DNA of 64,000 nucleotides from Calliopsis andreniformis (lineage: Eukaryota > Arthropoda > Insecta > Hymenoptera > Andrenidae), in NCBI RefSeq assembly GCF_051401765.1, contig NW_027480423.1:12648001-12712000 (forward strand). The letters are read 5' to 3'. How positions within the stretch are numbered: position 1 is the stretch's first letter; every line of letters starts with the position of its first letter. This document shows, piece by piece, positions 24,873-38,524 of this stretch. The translations under genes and the position numbers were made by a program. A model generated the notes under the pieces. It was not told the origin of the DNA. It did no database searches and saw only the letters and a list, made by a program, of their open reading frames with translations.

Positions 24873-27800
24873 TTGCCCGGAAAGTAGAAATGACCCTAAC
24901 TTTCAAACTGGTTGCAATTATTCCTGTTATACGATGGAAAAACTGTTGTTTTTATATTGTATTTTATGCTTCTGGCGTTGACTTCTAAGGCACTAAGAAT
25001 TCGATATGGTGGAGCAACGCCCTAGAGTGAAGCCTAGGGTGCCCGGAACGTAGAAATGACCATCACTTTCAAACTGGTTGCAATTACTCCTGTTATATGA
25101 TGGAAAAACTGTTTTATTTTTATTGCATTTGATGCTTCGGGCGTTGACTTCTAAGGCACTAACTATTCACTCTGTTGGAGCAACGGCCTAGGGTGAATCC
25201 TAGGTTGCCCGGGAAGTAGAAATGACCATAACTTTCATACTGGTTGCAATTATCCGGTTTATACGATGGAAAAACTGTTGTATTTATATTGTATTTTATG
25301 CTTCTGGCGTTCACTTCTTAGGCACCAACTTTTCAATCTGTTGGAGCAACGCCCTAAGGTGAATCCTAGATTGCCCGGGAAGTAGAAGTGACCATAACTT
25401 TCATACTGGTTGCAATTATCCGTTTTATACGATGGAAAAACTGTTGTATTGATATTGTATTTTATGCTTCTGGCGTTCCCTTCTTAGGCCTTAACTATTC
25501 GATCTGGTGGAACAACGCACTAGGGTGAAGCCTAGGTTGCGCGGAACGTAGAAATGACCATAACTTTCACACTGGTAGCAATTATTCGATTTATACAATG
25601 GAAAAACTGTTCTATTTATTTTGCGTTTTATGTTTCTCGCGTTGACTTCTAAGTCCCTAGCAATTCGATCTGGTGGAGCAACGCCCTAGGGTGAAGCCTT
25701 GGTTGCCCGGATAGTAGAAATGACCATAACTTTCATAGTGGTTGCAATTATTCGTTTTATAGGATGGAAAAACTGTTGTATTTATATTGTATTTTATGCT
25801 TCTGGCGTTGACTTCTAAGGCACTAAGTATTCGATATGGTGGAGGAACGCCCTAGAGTGAAGCCTAGGGTGCCCGGAACGTAGAAATGACCATCACTTTC
25901 AAACTGGTTGCAATTACTCCTGTTATATGATGGAAAAACTGTTGTATTTTTATTGCATTTGATGCTTCCGGCGTTGACTTCTAAGGCACTAACTATTCAC
26001 TCTGTTGGAGCAACGCCCTAGGGTGAATCCTAGGTTGCCCGGGAAGTAGAAATGACCATAACTTTCATACTGGTTGCAATTATCCGGTTTATACGATGGA
26101 AAAACTGTTGTATTTATATTGTATTTTATGCTTCTGGCGTTCACTTCTTAGGCACCAACTTTTCAATCTGTTGGAGCAACGCCCTAAGGTGAATCCTAGA
26201 TTGCCCGGGAAGTAGAAATGACCATAACTTTCATACTGGTTGCAATTATCCGTTTTATACGATGGAAAAACTGTTGTATTGATATTGTATTTTATGCTTC
26301 TGGCGTTCCCTTCTTAGGCCTTAACTATTCGATCTGGTGGAACAACGCACTAGGGTGAAGCCTAGGTTGCGCGGAACGTAGAAATGACCTTAACTTTCAC
26401 ACTGGTAGCAATTATTCGATTTATACAATGGAAAAACTGTTCTATTTATTTTGCATTTTATGTTTCGCGCGTTGACTTCTAAGTCCCTAGCTATTCGATC
26501 TGGTGGAGCATCACCCTAGGGTGAAGCCTAGGTTGCCCGGAAAGTAGAAATGTCCATAACTTTCACACTGGTTGCAATTATTCGTTTTATACGATGGAAA
26601 AACTGTTGTATTTATTTCGTATTTTATGCTTCTGGCGTTCACTTCTTAGGCCCTAACTATTCGATCGGGTGGAACAACGCCCTAGGGTGAAGCCTAGGTT
26701 GCCCGGAAAGTAGAAATGACCATAACTTTCAAACTGGTAGCAATTATTCCTGTTATACGATGGAAAAACTGTTGCATTTATATTGTATTTCATGCTTCTG
26801 GCGTTGACATCTTAGGCCCTAACTATTCGATCTGGTGGAGCAACGCCTTAGAGTGACGCCTAGGTTGCCCCGAACGTGGAAATGACCATATCTTTCACAC
26901 TGGTTGGTATTGTTCCTGTTATACGATGGAAAAGCTGTTGTATTTATATTGTATTTTATGCTTCCGGCGCTGACTTCTAAGGCCCTAACTATTCGATCTG
27001 GTGGAGCAACGCCCTAGGGTGAAGCCTTGGTTGCCCGGATAGTAGAAATGACCATAACTTTCATAGTGGTTGCAATTATTCGTTTTATAGGATGGAAAAA
27101 CTGTTGTATTTATATTGTATTTTATGCTTCTGGCGTTGACTTCTGAGGCCCTAACTATCCGATCTGTTGGAGCAACGCCCTAGAGTGAAGCCTAGGTTGC
27201 CCGGAACGTAGAACTGACCATCACTTTCAAACTGGTTACAATTATTCCTGTTATACGCGGAAAAACTGTTGTATTTTTATTGCATTTTATGCTTCGGGCG
27301 TTGGCTTCTAAGGCCCTAACTATTCAATCTGTTGGAGCAACGCCCTAGGGTGAATCCTAGGTTGCCCAGGAAGTAGAAATGACCATAACTTTCATACTGG
27401 TTGCAATTATCCGTTTTATACGATGGAAAAACTGTTGTATTTATATTGTATTTTATGCTTCTGGCGTTCACTTCTTAGGCACCAACTTTTCAATCTGTTG
27501 GAGCAACGCCCTAAGGTGAATCCTAGATTGGCCGGGAAGTAGAAATGACCATAACTTTCATACTGGTTGCAATTATCCGTTTTATACGATGGAAAAACTG
27601 TTGTATTGATATTGTATTTTATGCTTCTGGCATTCCCTTCTTAGGCCTTAACTATTCGATCTGGTGGAACAACGCACTAGGGTGAAGCATAGGTTGCGCG
27701 GAACGTAGAAATGACCATAACTTTCACACTGGTAGCAATTATTCGATTTATACAATGGAAAAACTGTTGTATTTATTTTGCGTTTTATGTTTCGCGCGTT

Positions 27801-28200
27801 GACTTCTAAGGCCCTAACTATTCGATCTGGTGGAGCATCGCCCTAGGGTGAAGCCTAGGTTGCCCGGAAAGTAGAAATGTCCATAACTTTCACACTGGTT
27901 GCAATTATTCGTTTTATACGATGGAAAAACTCTTGTACTTATATTGTATTTTATGCTTGTGGCGTTGAATTCTAAGGCACTAACTATTCGATCTGGTGGA
28001 GCAACGCCCTAGAGTGAAGCCTAGGTTGCCCGGAACGTAGAAATGCCCATAACTTTCACACTGGTTGCAATTATTCGCTTTATACGATGGAAAAACTGTT
28101 GTATTTATATTGTATTTTATGCTTCTGGCGTTCACTTCTTAGGCCCTAACTATTCGATCGGGTGGAACAACGCCCTAGGGTGAAGCCTAGGTTGCCCGGA

Positions 28201-29695
28201 AAGTAGAAATGACCATAACTTTCAAACTGGTAGCAATTATTCCTGTTATACGATGGAAAAACTGTTGCATTTATATTGTATTTCATGCTTCTGGCGATGA
28301 CTTCTTAGGCCCTAACTATTCGATCTGGTGGAGCAACGCCTTAGAGTGACGCCTAGGTTGCCCGGAACGTAGAAATGACCATATCTTTCACACTGGTTGG
28401 TATTGTTCCTGTTATACGATGGAAAAGCTGTTGTATTTATATTGTATTTTATGCTTCCGGCGCTGACTTCTAAGGCCCTAACTATTCGATCTGGTGGAGC
28501 AACGCCCTAGGGTGAAGCCTAGGTTGCCCGGAACGTAGAAATGCCCATAACTTTCACACTGGTTGCAATTATTCGTTTTATACGATGGAAAAACTGTTGT
28601 ATTTATTTTGTATTTTATGCTTCTGGCGTTCACTTCTTAGGCCCTAACTATTCGATCGGGTGGAACAACGCCGTAGGGTGAAGCCTAGGTTGCCCGGAAA
28701 GTAGAAATGACCATAACTTTCAAACTGGTAGCAATTATTCCTGTTATACGATGGAAAAACTGTTGTATTTATATTGTATTTCATGCTTCTGGCGTTGACT
28801 TCTTAGGCCCTAACTATTCGATCTGGTGGATCAACGCCTTAGAGTGACGCCTAGGTTGCCCGGGACGTAGAAATGACCATATCTTTCACACTGGTTGGTA
28901 TTGTTCCTGTTATACGATGGAAAAGCTGTTGTATTTATATTGTATTTTATGCTTCCGGCGCTGACTTCTAAGGCCCTAACTATTCGATCTGGTGGAGCAA
29001 CGCCCTAGGGTGAAGCCTTGGTTGCCCGGATAGTAGAAATGACCATAACTTTCATAGTGGTTGCAATTATTCGTTTTATCGGATGGAAAAACAGTTGTAT
29101 TTATATTGTATTTTATGCTTCTGGCGTTGACTTCTGAGGCCCTAACTATCCGATCTGTTGGAGCAACGCCCTAGAGTGAAGCCTAGGTTGCCCGGAACGT
29201 AGAAATGACCATCACTTTCAAACTGGTTACAATTATTCCTGTTATACCTGGAAAAACTGTTGTATTTTTATTGCATTTTATGCTTCGGGCGTTGGCTTCT
29301 AAGGCCCTAACTATTCAATCTGTTGGAGCAACGCCCTATGGTGAAGCCTAGGTTGCACGGAAAGTAGAAATGTCCATAACTATCATACTGGTTGCAATTA
29401 TTCGTTTTATACGATGGAAAAGCTGTTGTATTTATATTGTATTTTATGCTTCTTGCGCTCACTTCTTAGGCCCTAACTATTCGATCTGGTGGAACATCGC
29501 CCTAGGGTGAAGCATAGATTTCCCGGAACGTAGAGATGACCATAACTTTCACAGTTGTAGCAATTATTCGATTTATACAACGGAAAAACTGTTCTATTAA
29601 TTTTGTTTTTTATGTTTCGGGCGTTGACTTCTAAGGCACTAACTATTCGACCTGGTGGAGCAACGATCTAGAGTGAAGCCTAAGATGCCCGGAAC
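28201..29695 (+). repeat. Three-monomer tandem step and mixed monomers
   Basis: The marker ggttggtattg lies at 28395 and 28893 (498 bp, 3 monomers) and earlier at 26902 (1493 bp, 9 monomers minus 1). This links the segment to the end of the preceding higher-order repeat. The rest is mixed satellite, including a monomer with attcctgttatacctgg near 29245. Confidence 0.75.
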
Positions 29696-31350
29696 GTAGA
29701 AATGACCATAACTTTCACACTGGTTGCAATTATTCGTTTTATACGATGGAAAAGCTGTTGTATTTATATTGTATTTTATGTTTCTGGTGTTGACTTCTTA
29801 CGACCTAACTATTCGATCTGGTGGAGCAACGCCCTAGAGTGAAGCCTAGGTTGCCCGGAACGCAGAAATGACCTTCACTTTCATACTTGTTGCAATTATT
29901 CGTTTTATACGATGGAAAAACTGTTGTATTTATATTGTATTTTTTGCTTCTGGCGTTCACTTCTTAGGCCTTAGCTATTCGATCTGGTGGAACAATGCAC
30001 TAGGGTGAAGCCTAGGTTGCCCGGAACGTAGAAATGACCATAACTTTCACACTGCTAGCAATTATTCGATTGATACAATGGAAAAACTGTTCTATTTATT
30101 TTGTGTTTTATGTTTCGCGCGTTGACTTCCAAGGCCCTAACTATTCGATCTGGTGGAGCATCGCCCTTGGGTGAAGCCTAGGATGCCCGGAAAGTAGAAA
30201 TGTCCATAACTTTCATACTGGTTGCAATTATTCGTTTTATACGATGGAAAAACTGTTGTATTTATACTGTATTTTATGCTTCTGACGTTGACTTCTAACG
30301 CACTAACTATCCGATCTGGTGGAGCAACGCCCTAGAGTGAAACCTAGGTTGCCCGGAACGTAGAAATGACCATCACTTTCAAACTGGTTACAATTATTCC
30401 TGTTATTCGATGGAAAAACTGTTGTATTTTTATTGCATTTTATGCTTCGGGCGTTGACTTCTAAGGCCCTAACTATTCAATCTGTTGGAGCAACGCCCTA
30501 GGGTGAAGCCTAGGTTGCCCGGAACGTAGAAATGACCATAACTTTCACACTGGTTGCAATTATTCGTTTTATACGATGGAAAAGCTGTTGCATTTATATT
30601 GTATTTTATGTTTCTGGTGTTGACTTCTTACGCCCTAGCTATTCGATCTGGTCGAGCAACGCCCTAGAGTGAAGCCTAGGTTGCCCGGAACGCAGAAATG
30701 ACCTTCACTTTCATACTTGTTGCAATTATTCGTTTTATACGATGGAAAAACTGTTGTATTTATATTGTATTTTTTGCTTCTGGCGTTCACTTCTTAGGCC
30801 TTAGCTATTCGATCTGGTGGAACAATGCACTAGGGTGAAGCCTAGGTTGCCCGGAACGTAGAAATGACCATAACTTTCACACTGCTAGCAATTATTCGAT
30901 TTATACAATGGAAAAACTGTTCTATTTATTTTGTGTTTTATGTTTCGCGCGTTGACTTCAAGGCCCTAACTATTCGATCTGGTGGAGCATCGCCCTTGGG
31001 TGAAGCCTAGGATGCCCGGAAAGTAGAAATGTCCATAACTTTCATAGTGGTTGCAATTATTCGTTTTATACGATGGAAAAGCTGTTGTATTTATACTGTA
31101 TTTTATGCTTCTGACGTTGACTTCTAACGCACTAACTATTCGATCTGGTGGAGCAACGCCCTAGAGTGAAACCTAGGTTGCCCGGAACGTAGAAATGACC
31201 ATCACTTTCAAACTGGTTACAATTATTCCTGTTATTCGATGGAAAAACTGTTGTATTTTTATTGCATTTTATGCTTCGGGCGTTGACTTCTAAGGCCCTA
31301 ACTATTCAATCTGTTGGAGCAACGCCCTAGGGTGAAGCCTAGGTTGCCCG
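29696..31350 (+). repeat. Five-monomer tandem higher-order repeat
   Basis: 29696-30525 repeats at 30526 to about 31350 with offset 830 (5 monomers). The marker gtattttttgcttctgg shows the six-T run starting at 29940 and 30770. The second copy has lost one base (gacttcaaggcc near 30955 against gacttccaaggcc near 30125). A third partial copy lies at about 32870-33760, offset 2157 from the second (13 monomers minus that base). A fourth fragment is at 37680-38000. Confidence 0.82.
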
Positions 31351-34042
31351 GGAAGTAGAAATGACCATAACTTTCATACTGGTTGCAATTATCCGGTTTA
31401 TACGATGGAAAAACTGTTGTATTTATATTGTACCTTATGCTTCTGGCGTTGACTTCTAAGGCCCTAACTATTCGATCTGGTGGAGTAACGCCCTAGGGTG
31501 AAGCCTACGTTGCCCGGATAGTAGAAATGACCATAACTTTCATAGTGGTTGCAATTATTCGTTTCATAGGATGGAAAAACTGTTGTATTTATATTGCATT
31601 TTATGCTTCGGGCGTTGACTTCTAAGGCCCTAACTATTCAATATGTTGGAGCAACGCCCTAGAGTGAAGCCTTGGTTTCCTGGAACGTAGAAATGACCAT
31701 GACTTTCAAACTGGTTGCAATTATTCGTTTTATACGATGGAAAAACTGTTGTATTTATATTGTATTTTATGCTTCTGGCGTGGACTTCTAAGGGACTCAC
31801 TGTTCGATCTGGTGGAGCAGCGCCCTAGAGTGAAGCTTAGGTTGCCCGGAACATAGAAATGACCATAACCTTCACACTGGTGGCTATTATTCGTTTTATT
31901 CGATGGAAAATCTGTTATATTTATATTGTATTTTATGCTTCCGGCGCTGACTTCTTAGGCCCTAACTATTCGATCTGGTGGAACAACGCCCTAGAGTGAA
32001 GTCTAGGTTGCCCGAAACGTAGAAATGACCATCACTTTCACACTGGTTGCAATTATTCATATTATAGGATGGAAAACCTGTTGTATTTATATTGTATTTT
32101 ATGCTCCTGGTGTTGACTTCTTAGGCCCTAACTATTCGATCTGGTGGAGCAACGCCCTAGAGTGAAGCCTAGGTTGCCCGGAACGTAGAAATGACCATCA
32201 CTTTCAAACTGGTTACAATTATTCCTGTTATACGATGGAAAAACTGTTGTATTTTTATTGCATTTTATGCTTCGGGCGTTGACTTCTAAGGCCCTAACTA
32301 TTCAATATGTTGGAGCAACGCCCTAGGGTGAAGCCTAGGTTGCACGGAAAGTAGAAATGTCCATAACTTTCATACTGGTTGCAAGTATTCGTTTTATACG
32401 ATGGAAAAACTGTTGTATTTATATTGTATTTTATGCTTCTGACGTTGACTTCTAAGGCACCAACTATTCGATTTGTTGGAGCAACGCCCTAGAGTGAAGC
32501 CTAGGTTGCCCGGAACGTAGAAATGCCCATAACTTTCACACTGGTTGCAATTATTCGTTTTATACGATGGAAAAACTGTTGTATTTATATTGTATTTTAT
32601 GCTTCTGACGTTGACTTCTAAGGCACCAACTATTCGATTTGCTGGGGCAACGCCCTAGAGTGAAGCCTAGGTTGCCCGGAACGTAGAAATGCCCATAACT
32701 TTCACACTGGTTGCAATTATTCGTTTTATACGATGGAAAAACTGATGTATTTATATTGTATTTTATGCTTCTGGCGTTCACTTCTTAGGCCCTAACTATT
32801 CGATCGGGTGGAACAACGCCCTAGGGTGAAGCCTAGGTTGCACGGAAAGTAGAAATGTCCATAACTTTCATACTGGTTGCAATTATTCGTTTTATACGAT
32901 GGAAAAACTGTTGTATTTATATTGTATTTTTTGCTTCTGGCGTTCACTTCTTAGGCCTTAGCTATTCGATCTGGTGGAACAATGCACTAGGGTGAAGCCT
33001 AGGTTGCCCGGAACGTAGAAATGACCATAACTTTCACACTGCTAGCAATTATTCGATTTATACAATGGAAAAACTGTTCTATTTATTTTGTGTTTTATGT
33101 TTCGCGCGTTGACTTCTAAGGCCCTAACTATTCGATCTGGTGGAGCATCGCCCTTGGGTGAAGCCTAGGATGCCCGGAAAGTAGAAATGTCCATAACTTT
33201 CATACTGGTTGCAATTATTCGTTTTATACGATGGAAAAGCTGTTGTATTTATACTGTATTTTATGCTTCTGACGTTGACTTCTAACGCACTAACTATTCG
33301 ATCTGGTGGAGCAACGCCCTAGAGTGAAACCTAGGTTGCCCGGAACGTAGAAATGACCATCACTTTCAAACTGGTTACAATTATTCCTGTTATTCGATGG
33401 AAAAACTGTTGTATTTTTATTGCATTTTATGCTTCGGGCGTTGACTTCTAAGGCCCTAACTATTCAATCTGTTGGAGCAACGCCCTAGGGTGAAGCCTAG
33501 GTTGCCCGGGAAGTAGAAATGACCATAACTTTCATACTGGTTGCAATTATCCGGTTTATACGATGGAAAAACTGTTGTATTTATATTGTACCTTATGCTT
33601 CTGGCGTTGACTTCTAAGGCCCTAACTATTCGATCTGGTGGAGTAACGCCCTAGGGTGAAGCCTACGTTGCCCGGATAGTAGAAATGACCATAACTTTCA
33701 TAGTGGTTGCAATTATTCGTTTCATAGGATGGAAAAACTGTTGTATTTATATTGTATTTTATGCTTCTGGCGTTGACTTCTGAGGCCCTAACTATCCGAT
33801 CTGTTGGAGCAACGCCCTAGAGTGAAGCCTTGGTTTCCTGGAACGTAGAAATGACCATGACTTTCAAACTGGTTGCAATTATTCGTTTTATACGCCGGAA
33901 AACCTGTTGTATTTATATTGTGTTTTATGCTCCTGGTGTTGACTTCTTAGGCCCTAACTATTCTATCTGGTGGAGCAACGCCCTAGAGTGAAGCCTAGGT
34001 TGCCCGGAACGTAGAAATGACCATCACTTTCAAACTGGTTAC
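31351..34042 (+). repeat. Mosaic satellite stretch
   Basis: This contains the partial copy of the 5-mer repeat at about 32870-33760. It also has a direct single-monomer duplication near 32394/32560 (both with gcaccaactattcgattt) and a segment at about 32160-32560 that matches about 33990-34390 at offset 1826 (11 monomers). Only satellite was seen. Confidence 0.75.
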
Positions 34043-37000
34043 AATTATTCCTGTTATACGATGGAAAAACTGTTGTATTTTTATTGCATTTTATGCTTCG
34101 GGCGTTGACTTCTAAGGCCCTAACTATTCAATATGTTGGAGCAACGCCCTAGGGTGAAGCCTAGGTTGCACGGAAAGTAGAAATGTCCATAACTTTCATA
34201 CTGGTTGCAAGTATTCGTTTTATACGATGGAAAAACTGTTGTATTTATATTGTATTTTATGCTTCTGACGTTGACTTCTAAGGCACCAACTATTCGATTT
34301 GTTGGAGCAACGCCCTAGAGTGAAGCCTAGGTTGCCCGGAACGTAGAAATGCCCATAGCTTTCACACTGGTTGCAATTATTCGTTTTATACGATGGAAAA
34401 ACTGTTGTATTTATATTGTATTTTATGCTTCTGGCGTTCACTTCTTAGGCCCTAACTATTCGATCGGGTGGAACAACGCCCTAGGGTGAAGCCTAGGCTG
34501 CACGGAAAGTAGAAATGTCCATAACTTTCATACTGGTTGCAATTATTCGTTTTATTCGATGGAAAAACTGTTGCATTTATATTGTATTTTATGCTTCTGA
34601 CGTTGACTTCTAAGGCACCAACTATTCGATCTGTTGGAGCAACGCCCTAGAGTGAAGCCTAGGTTGCCCGGAATGTAGAAATGCCCATAACTTTCAAACT
34701 GGTTGCAATTATTCCTGTTATACGATGCAAAAACTGTTGTATTTATATTGTATTTTATGCTCCTGGTGTTGACTTCTTAGGCCCTAACTATTCGATCTGG
34801 TGGAGCAACGCCCTAGAGTGAAGCCTAGGTTGCCCGGAACGTAGACATGACCATCACTTTCAAACTGGTTACAATTATTACTGTTATACGATGGAAAAAC
34901 TGTTGTATTTTTATTGCATTTTATGCTTCGGGCGTTGACTTCTAAGGCCCTAACTATTCAATCTGTTGGAGCAACGCCCTAGGGTGAAGCCTAGGTTGCA
35001 CGGAAAGTAGAAATGTCCATAACTTTCATACTGGTTGCAATTATTCGTTTTATTCGATGGAAAAACTGTTATATTTATATTGTATTTTATGATTCTGGCG
35101 CTGACTTCTTAGGCCCTAACTATTCGATCGGGTGGAACAACGCCCTAGGGTGAAGCCTAGGTTGCCCGGAAAGTAGAAGTGACAATAACTTTCACACTGG
35201 TTGCAATTATTCGTTTTATACGATGGAAAAACTGTTGTATTTATATTGTATTTTATGCTTCTGGCGTTCACTTCTTAGGCCCTAACTATTCGATCGGGTG
35301 TAACAACGCCCTAGGGTGAAGCCTAGATTGCCCGGAAAGTAGAAATGACCATAACTTTCAAACTGGTTGCAATTATTCCTGTTATACGATGGAAAAACTG
35401 TTGTATTTATATTTTATTTTATGCTTCTGACGTTGACATCTAAGGCACTAAGTATTCGATATGGTGGAGCAACGCCCTAGAGTGAAGCCTAGAGTGCCCG
35501 GAAAGTAGAATTGACCATAACTTACATACTCGTTGCAATTATACGTTTCTTACGATGGAAAAGCTGTTGTATTTATATTGTATTTTATGCTTCTTGCGCT
35601 CACTTCTTAGGCCCTAACTATTCGATCTGGTGGAACATCGCCCTAGGGTGAAGCCTAGGTTTCCCGGAACGTAGAGATGACCATAACTTTCACAGTTGTA
35701 GCAATTATTCGATTTATACAATGGAAAAACTGTTCTATTAATTTTGTTTTTTATGTTTCGGGCGTTGACTTCTAAGGCACTAACTACTCGATCTGGTGGA
35801 GCAACGCCCTAGAGTGAAGCCTAGGTTGCCCGGACCGTAGAAATGACCATAACTTTCACACTGGTAGCAATTATTCGATTTATACGATGGAAAAACTGTT
35901 CTATTTATTTTGTGTTTTATGTTTCGCCCGTTGACTTCTAAGGCCCTAACAATTCGATCTGGTATAGCATCGCCCTAGGGTGAAGCCTAGGTTGAACGGA
36001 AAGTAGAAATGTCCATAACTTTCATACTGGTTGCAATTATTCGTTTTATACGATGGAAAAACTGTTGTATTTATACTGTATTTTATGCTTCTGACGTTGA
36101 CTTCTAACGCACTAACTATTCGATCTGGTGTAGCAACGCCCTAGAGTGAAACCTAGGTTGCCCGGAACGTAGAAATGACCATTACTTTCACACTCCTTGC
36201 AATTATTCATTTTATACGATGGAAAAGTTGTTGCATTTTTATTGTATTTTATGCTTCTGGCGTTGACTTCTTGGGCCCTAACTATTCGATCTGGTGGAGC
36301 AACGCCTTAGAGTGACGCCTAGGTTGCCCGGAACGTATAAATGACCATGTCTTTCACACTGGTTGCTATTGTTCCTGTTATACGATGGAGAAGCTGTTGT
36401 ATTCATATTGTACCTTATGCTTCTGGCGTTGACTTCTAAGGCCCTAACTATTCGATCTGGTGGAGCAACGCCCTAGGGTGAACCCTAGGTTGCCCGGATA
36501 GTAGAAATGACCATAACTTTCATAGTGGTTGCAATTATTCGTTTTATACGATGGAAAAACTGTTGTATTTATATTGCATTTTATGCTTCTGGCGTTGCCT
36601 TCTGAGACCATAACTATTCGATCTGTTGGAGCAACGCCCTAGAGTGAAGCCTTGGTTTCCCTGAACGTAGAAATGACCATGACTTTCATACTGGTTGCAA
36701 TTATTCGTTTTATACGATGGAAAAACTGTTGTATTTATATTGTATTTTATGCTTCTGGCGTTGACTTCTAAGGCACTAACTGTTCGATCGGGTGGAGCAA
36801 CGCCCTAGAGTGAAGCTTAGGTTGCCCGGAACATAGGAATGACCATAACCTTCACACTGGTGGCTATTATTCGTTTTATTCGATGGAAAAGCTGTTATAT
36901 TTATATTGTATTTTATGATTCTGGCGCTGCCTTCTTAGGCCCTAACTATTCGATCGGGTGGAACAACGCCCTAGAGTGAAGCCTAGGTTGCCCGGAAAGT

Positions 37001-37112
37001 AGAAACGACAATAACTTTCAAACTGGTTGCAATTATTCCTGTTATACGATGGAAAAACTGTTGTATTAATATTGTATTTTATGCTTCTGGCGTTGACTTC
37101 TGAGGCACTAAC
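34043..37112 (+). repeat. Large block duplication, copy 1 (copy 2 at 38525-41262)
   Basis: 34043 to about 35172 matches 38525-39654 at offset 4482 (27 monomers). 35505-37112 matches 39655-41262 at offset 4150 (25 monomers). The two monomers at 35173-35504 are absent from copy 2, exactly accounting for the 332-bp change. Markers are gcaagtattcg at 34207/38689, gtagaattgacc at 35505/39655 and gttgtattaatattg near 37061/41211. Confidence 0.87.
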
Positions 37113-38524
37113 TATTCGATCTGGTGGAGCAACGCCCTAGAGTGAAGCCTAGGTTGCCCGGAACGTAGAAATGACCATCACTTTCAAACTGGTTACAATT
37201 ATTCCTGTTATACGATGGAAAAACTGTTGTATTTTTATTGCATTTTATGCTTCGGGCGTTGACTTCTAAGGCCCTAACTATTCAATATGTTGGAGCAACG
37301 CCCTAGGGTGAAGCCTAGGTTGCACGGAAAGTAGAAATGCCCATAACTTTCACACTGGTTGCAATTATTCGTTTTATACGATGGAAAAACTGTTGTATTT
37401 ATATTGTATTTTATGCTTCTGACGTTGACTTCTAAGGCACCACCTATTCGATTTGTTGGAGCAACGCCCTAGAGTGAAGCCTAGGTTGCCCGGAACGTAG
37501 AAATGCCCATAACTTTCACACTGGTTGCAATTATTCGTTTTATACGATGGAAAAACTGTTGTATTTATATTGTATTTTATGCTTCTGGCGTTCACTTCTT
37601 AGGCCCTAACTATTCGATCGGGTGGAACAACGCCCTAGGGTGAAGCCTAGGTTGCACGGAAAGTAGAAATGTCCATAACTTTCATACTGGTTGCAATTAT
37701 TCGTTTTATACGATGGAAAAACTGTTGTATTTATATTGTATTTTTTGCTTCTGGCGTTCACTTCTTAGGCCTTAGCTATTCGATCTGGTGGAACAATGCA
37801 CTAGGGTGAAGCCTAGGTTGCCCGGAACGTAGAAATGACCATAACTTTCACACTGCTAGCAATTATTCGATTTATACAATGGAAAAACTGTTCTATTTAT
37901 TTTGTGTTTTATGTTTCGCGCGTTGACTTCTAAGGCCGTAACTATTCGATCTGGTGGAGCATCGCCCTTGGGTGAAGCCTAGGATGCCCGGAAAGTAGAA
38001 ATGACCATAACTTTCATAGTGGTTGCAATTATTCGTTTCATAGGATGGAAAAACTGTTGTATTTATATTGTATTTTATGCTTCTGGCGTTGACTTCTGAG
38101 GCCCTAACTATCCGATCTGTTGGAGCAACGCCCTAGAGTGAAGCCTTGGTTTCCTGGAACGTAGAAATGACCATGACTTTCAAACTGGTTGCAATTATTC
38201 GTTTTATACGATGGAAAACCTGTTGTATTTATATTGTATTTTATGCTCCTGGTGTTGACTTCTTAGGCCCTAACTATTCTATCTGGTGGAGCAACGCCCT
38301 AGAGTGAAGCCTAGGTTGCCCGGAAAGTAGAAATGTCCATAACTTTCATACTGGTTGCAATTATTCGTTTTATTCGATGGAAAAACTGTTATATTTATAT
38401 TGTATTTTATGATTCTGGCGCTGACTTCTTAGGCCCTAACTATTCGATCGGGTGGAACAACGCCCTAGGGTGAAGCCTAGGTTGCCCGGAAAGTAGAAGT
38501 GACAATAACTTTCACACTGGTTCC
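37113..38524 (+). repeat. Spacer between the two large blocks
   Basis: About 8.5 monomers. 37680-38000 carries the ttttttgcttctgg fragment of the 29.7-kb higher-order repeat. 38340-38520 matches 35020-35200 at offset 3320 (20 monomers) and leads directly into copy 2 through a switch at about 38520, where ggttccaattattcctg is formed. The material is therefore assembled from neighbouring blocks. Confidence 0.75.

Larger units (their letters stand above)
24718..24883 (+). repeat. Reference monomer of the 166-bp satellite
   Basis: This copy is near the consensus and is used here to number the monomer, with position 1 at gtag. By direct count it has 69 G+C of 166 (41.6%), split into an AT-rich part at 1-90 (27 of 90) and a GC-richer part at 91-166 (42 of 76). 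It has seven CpG sites against about 7.2 expected from base composition. Landmarks are the CENP-B-like motif at 37-53, the short A-tract ggaaaaac at 53-60, the T/A-rich tract at 62-84, inverted-repeat arms at 91-97 and 132-138, and CCTAGG palindromes at 138-143 and 150-155. The length is close to DNA wrapped by a nucleosome with linker histone, a common size for centromere satellites. Confidence 0.95.
21584..28200 (+). repeat. Variable 5-8-monomer higher-order repeat, six copies
   Basis: A diagnostic monomer with gtattgatattg lies at 22126, 23122, 24284, 25446, 26276 and 27603. The spacings are 996, 1162, 1162, 830 and 1327 bp, that is 6, 7, 7, 5 and 8 monomers (the last minus 1 bp, explained by the tatacgcgg deletion near 27255). 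Each complete copy has monomers in the same order: aagtattcgatatgg; actcctgttatatgatgg; cactctgttgg with atccggttta; caccaacttttcaatc with taaggtgaatc; the gtattgat monomer with cccttcttaggcc; then tagcaattattcgattt with tttattttgc. Copies differ mainly by gain or loss of whole monomers between these cores. This is the clearest ordered higher-order repeat in the window. Confidence 0.85.
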
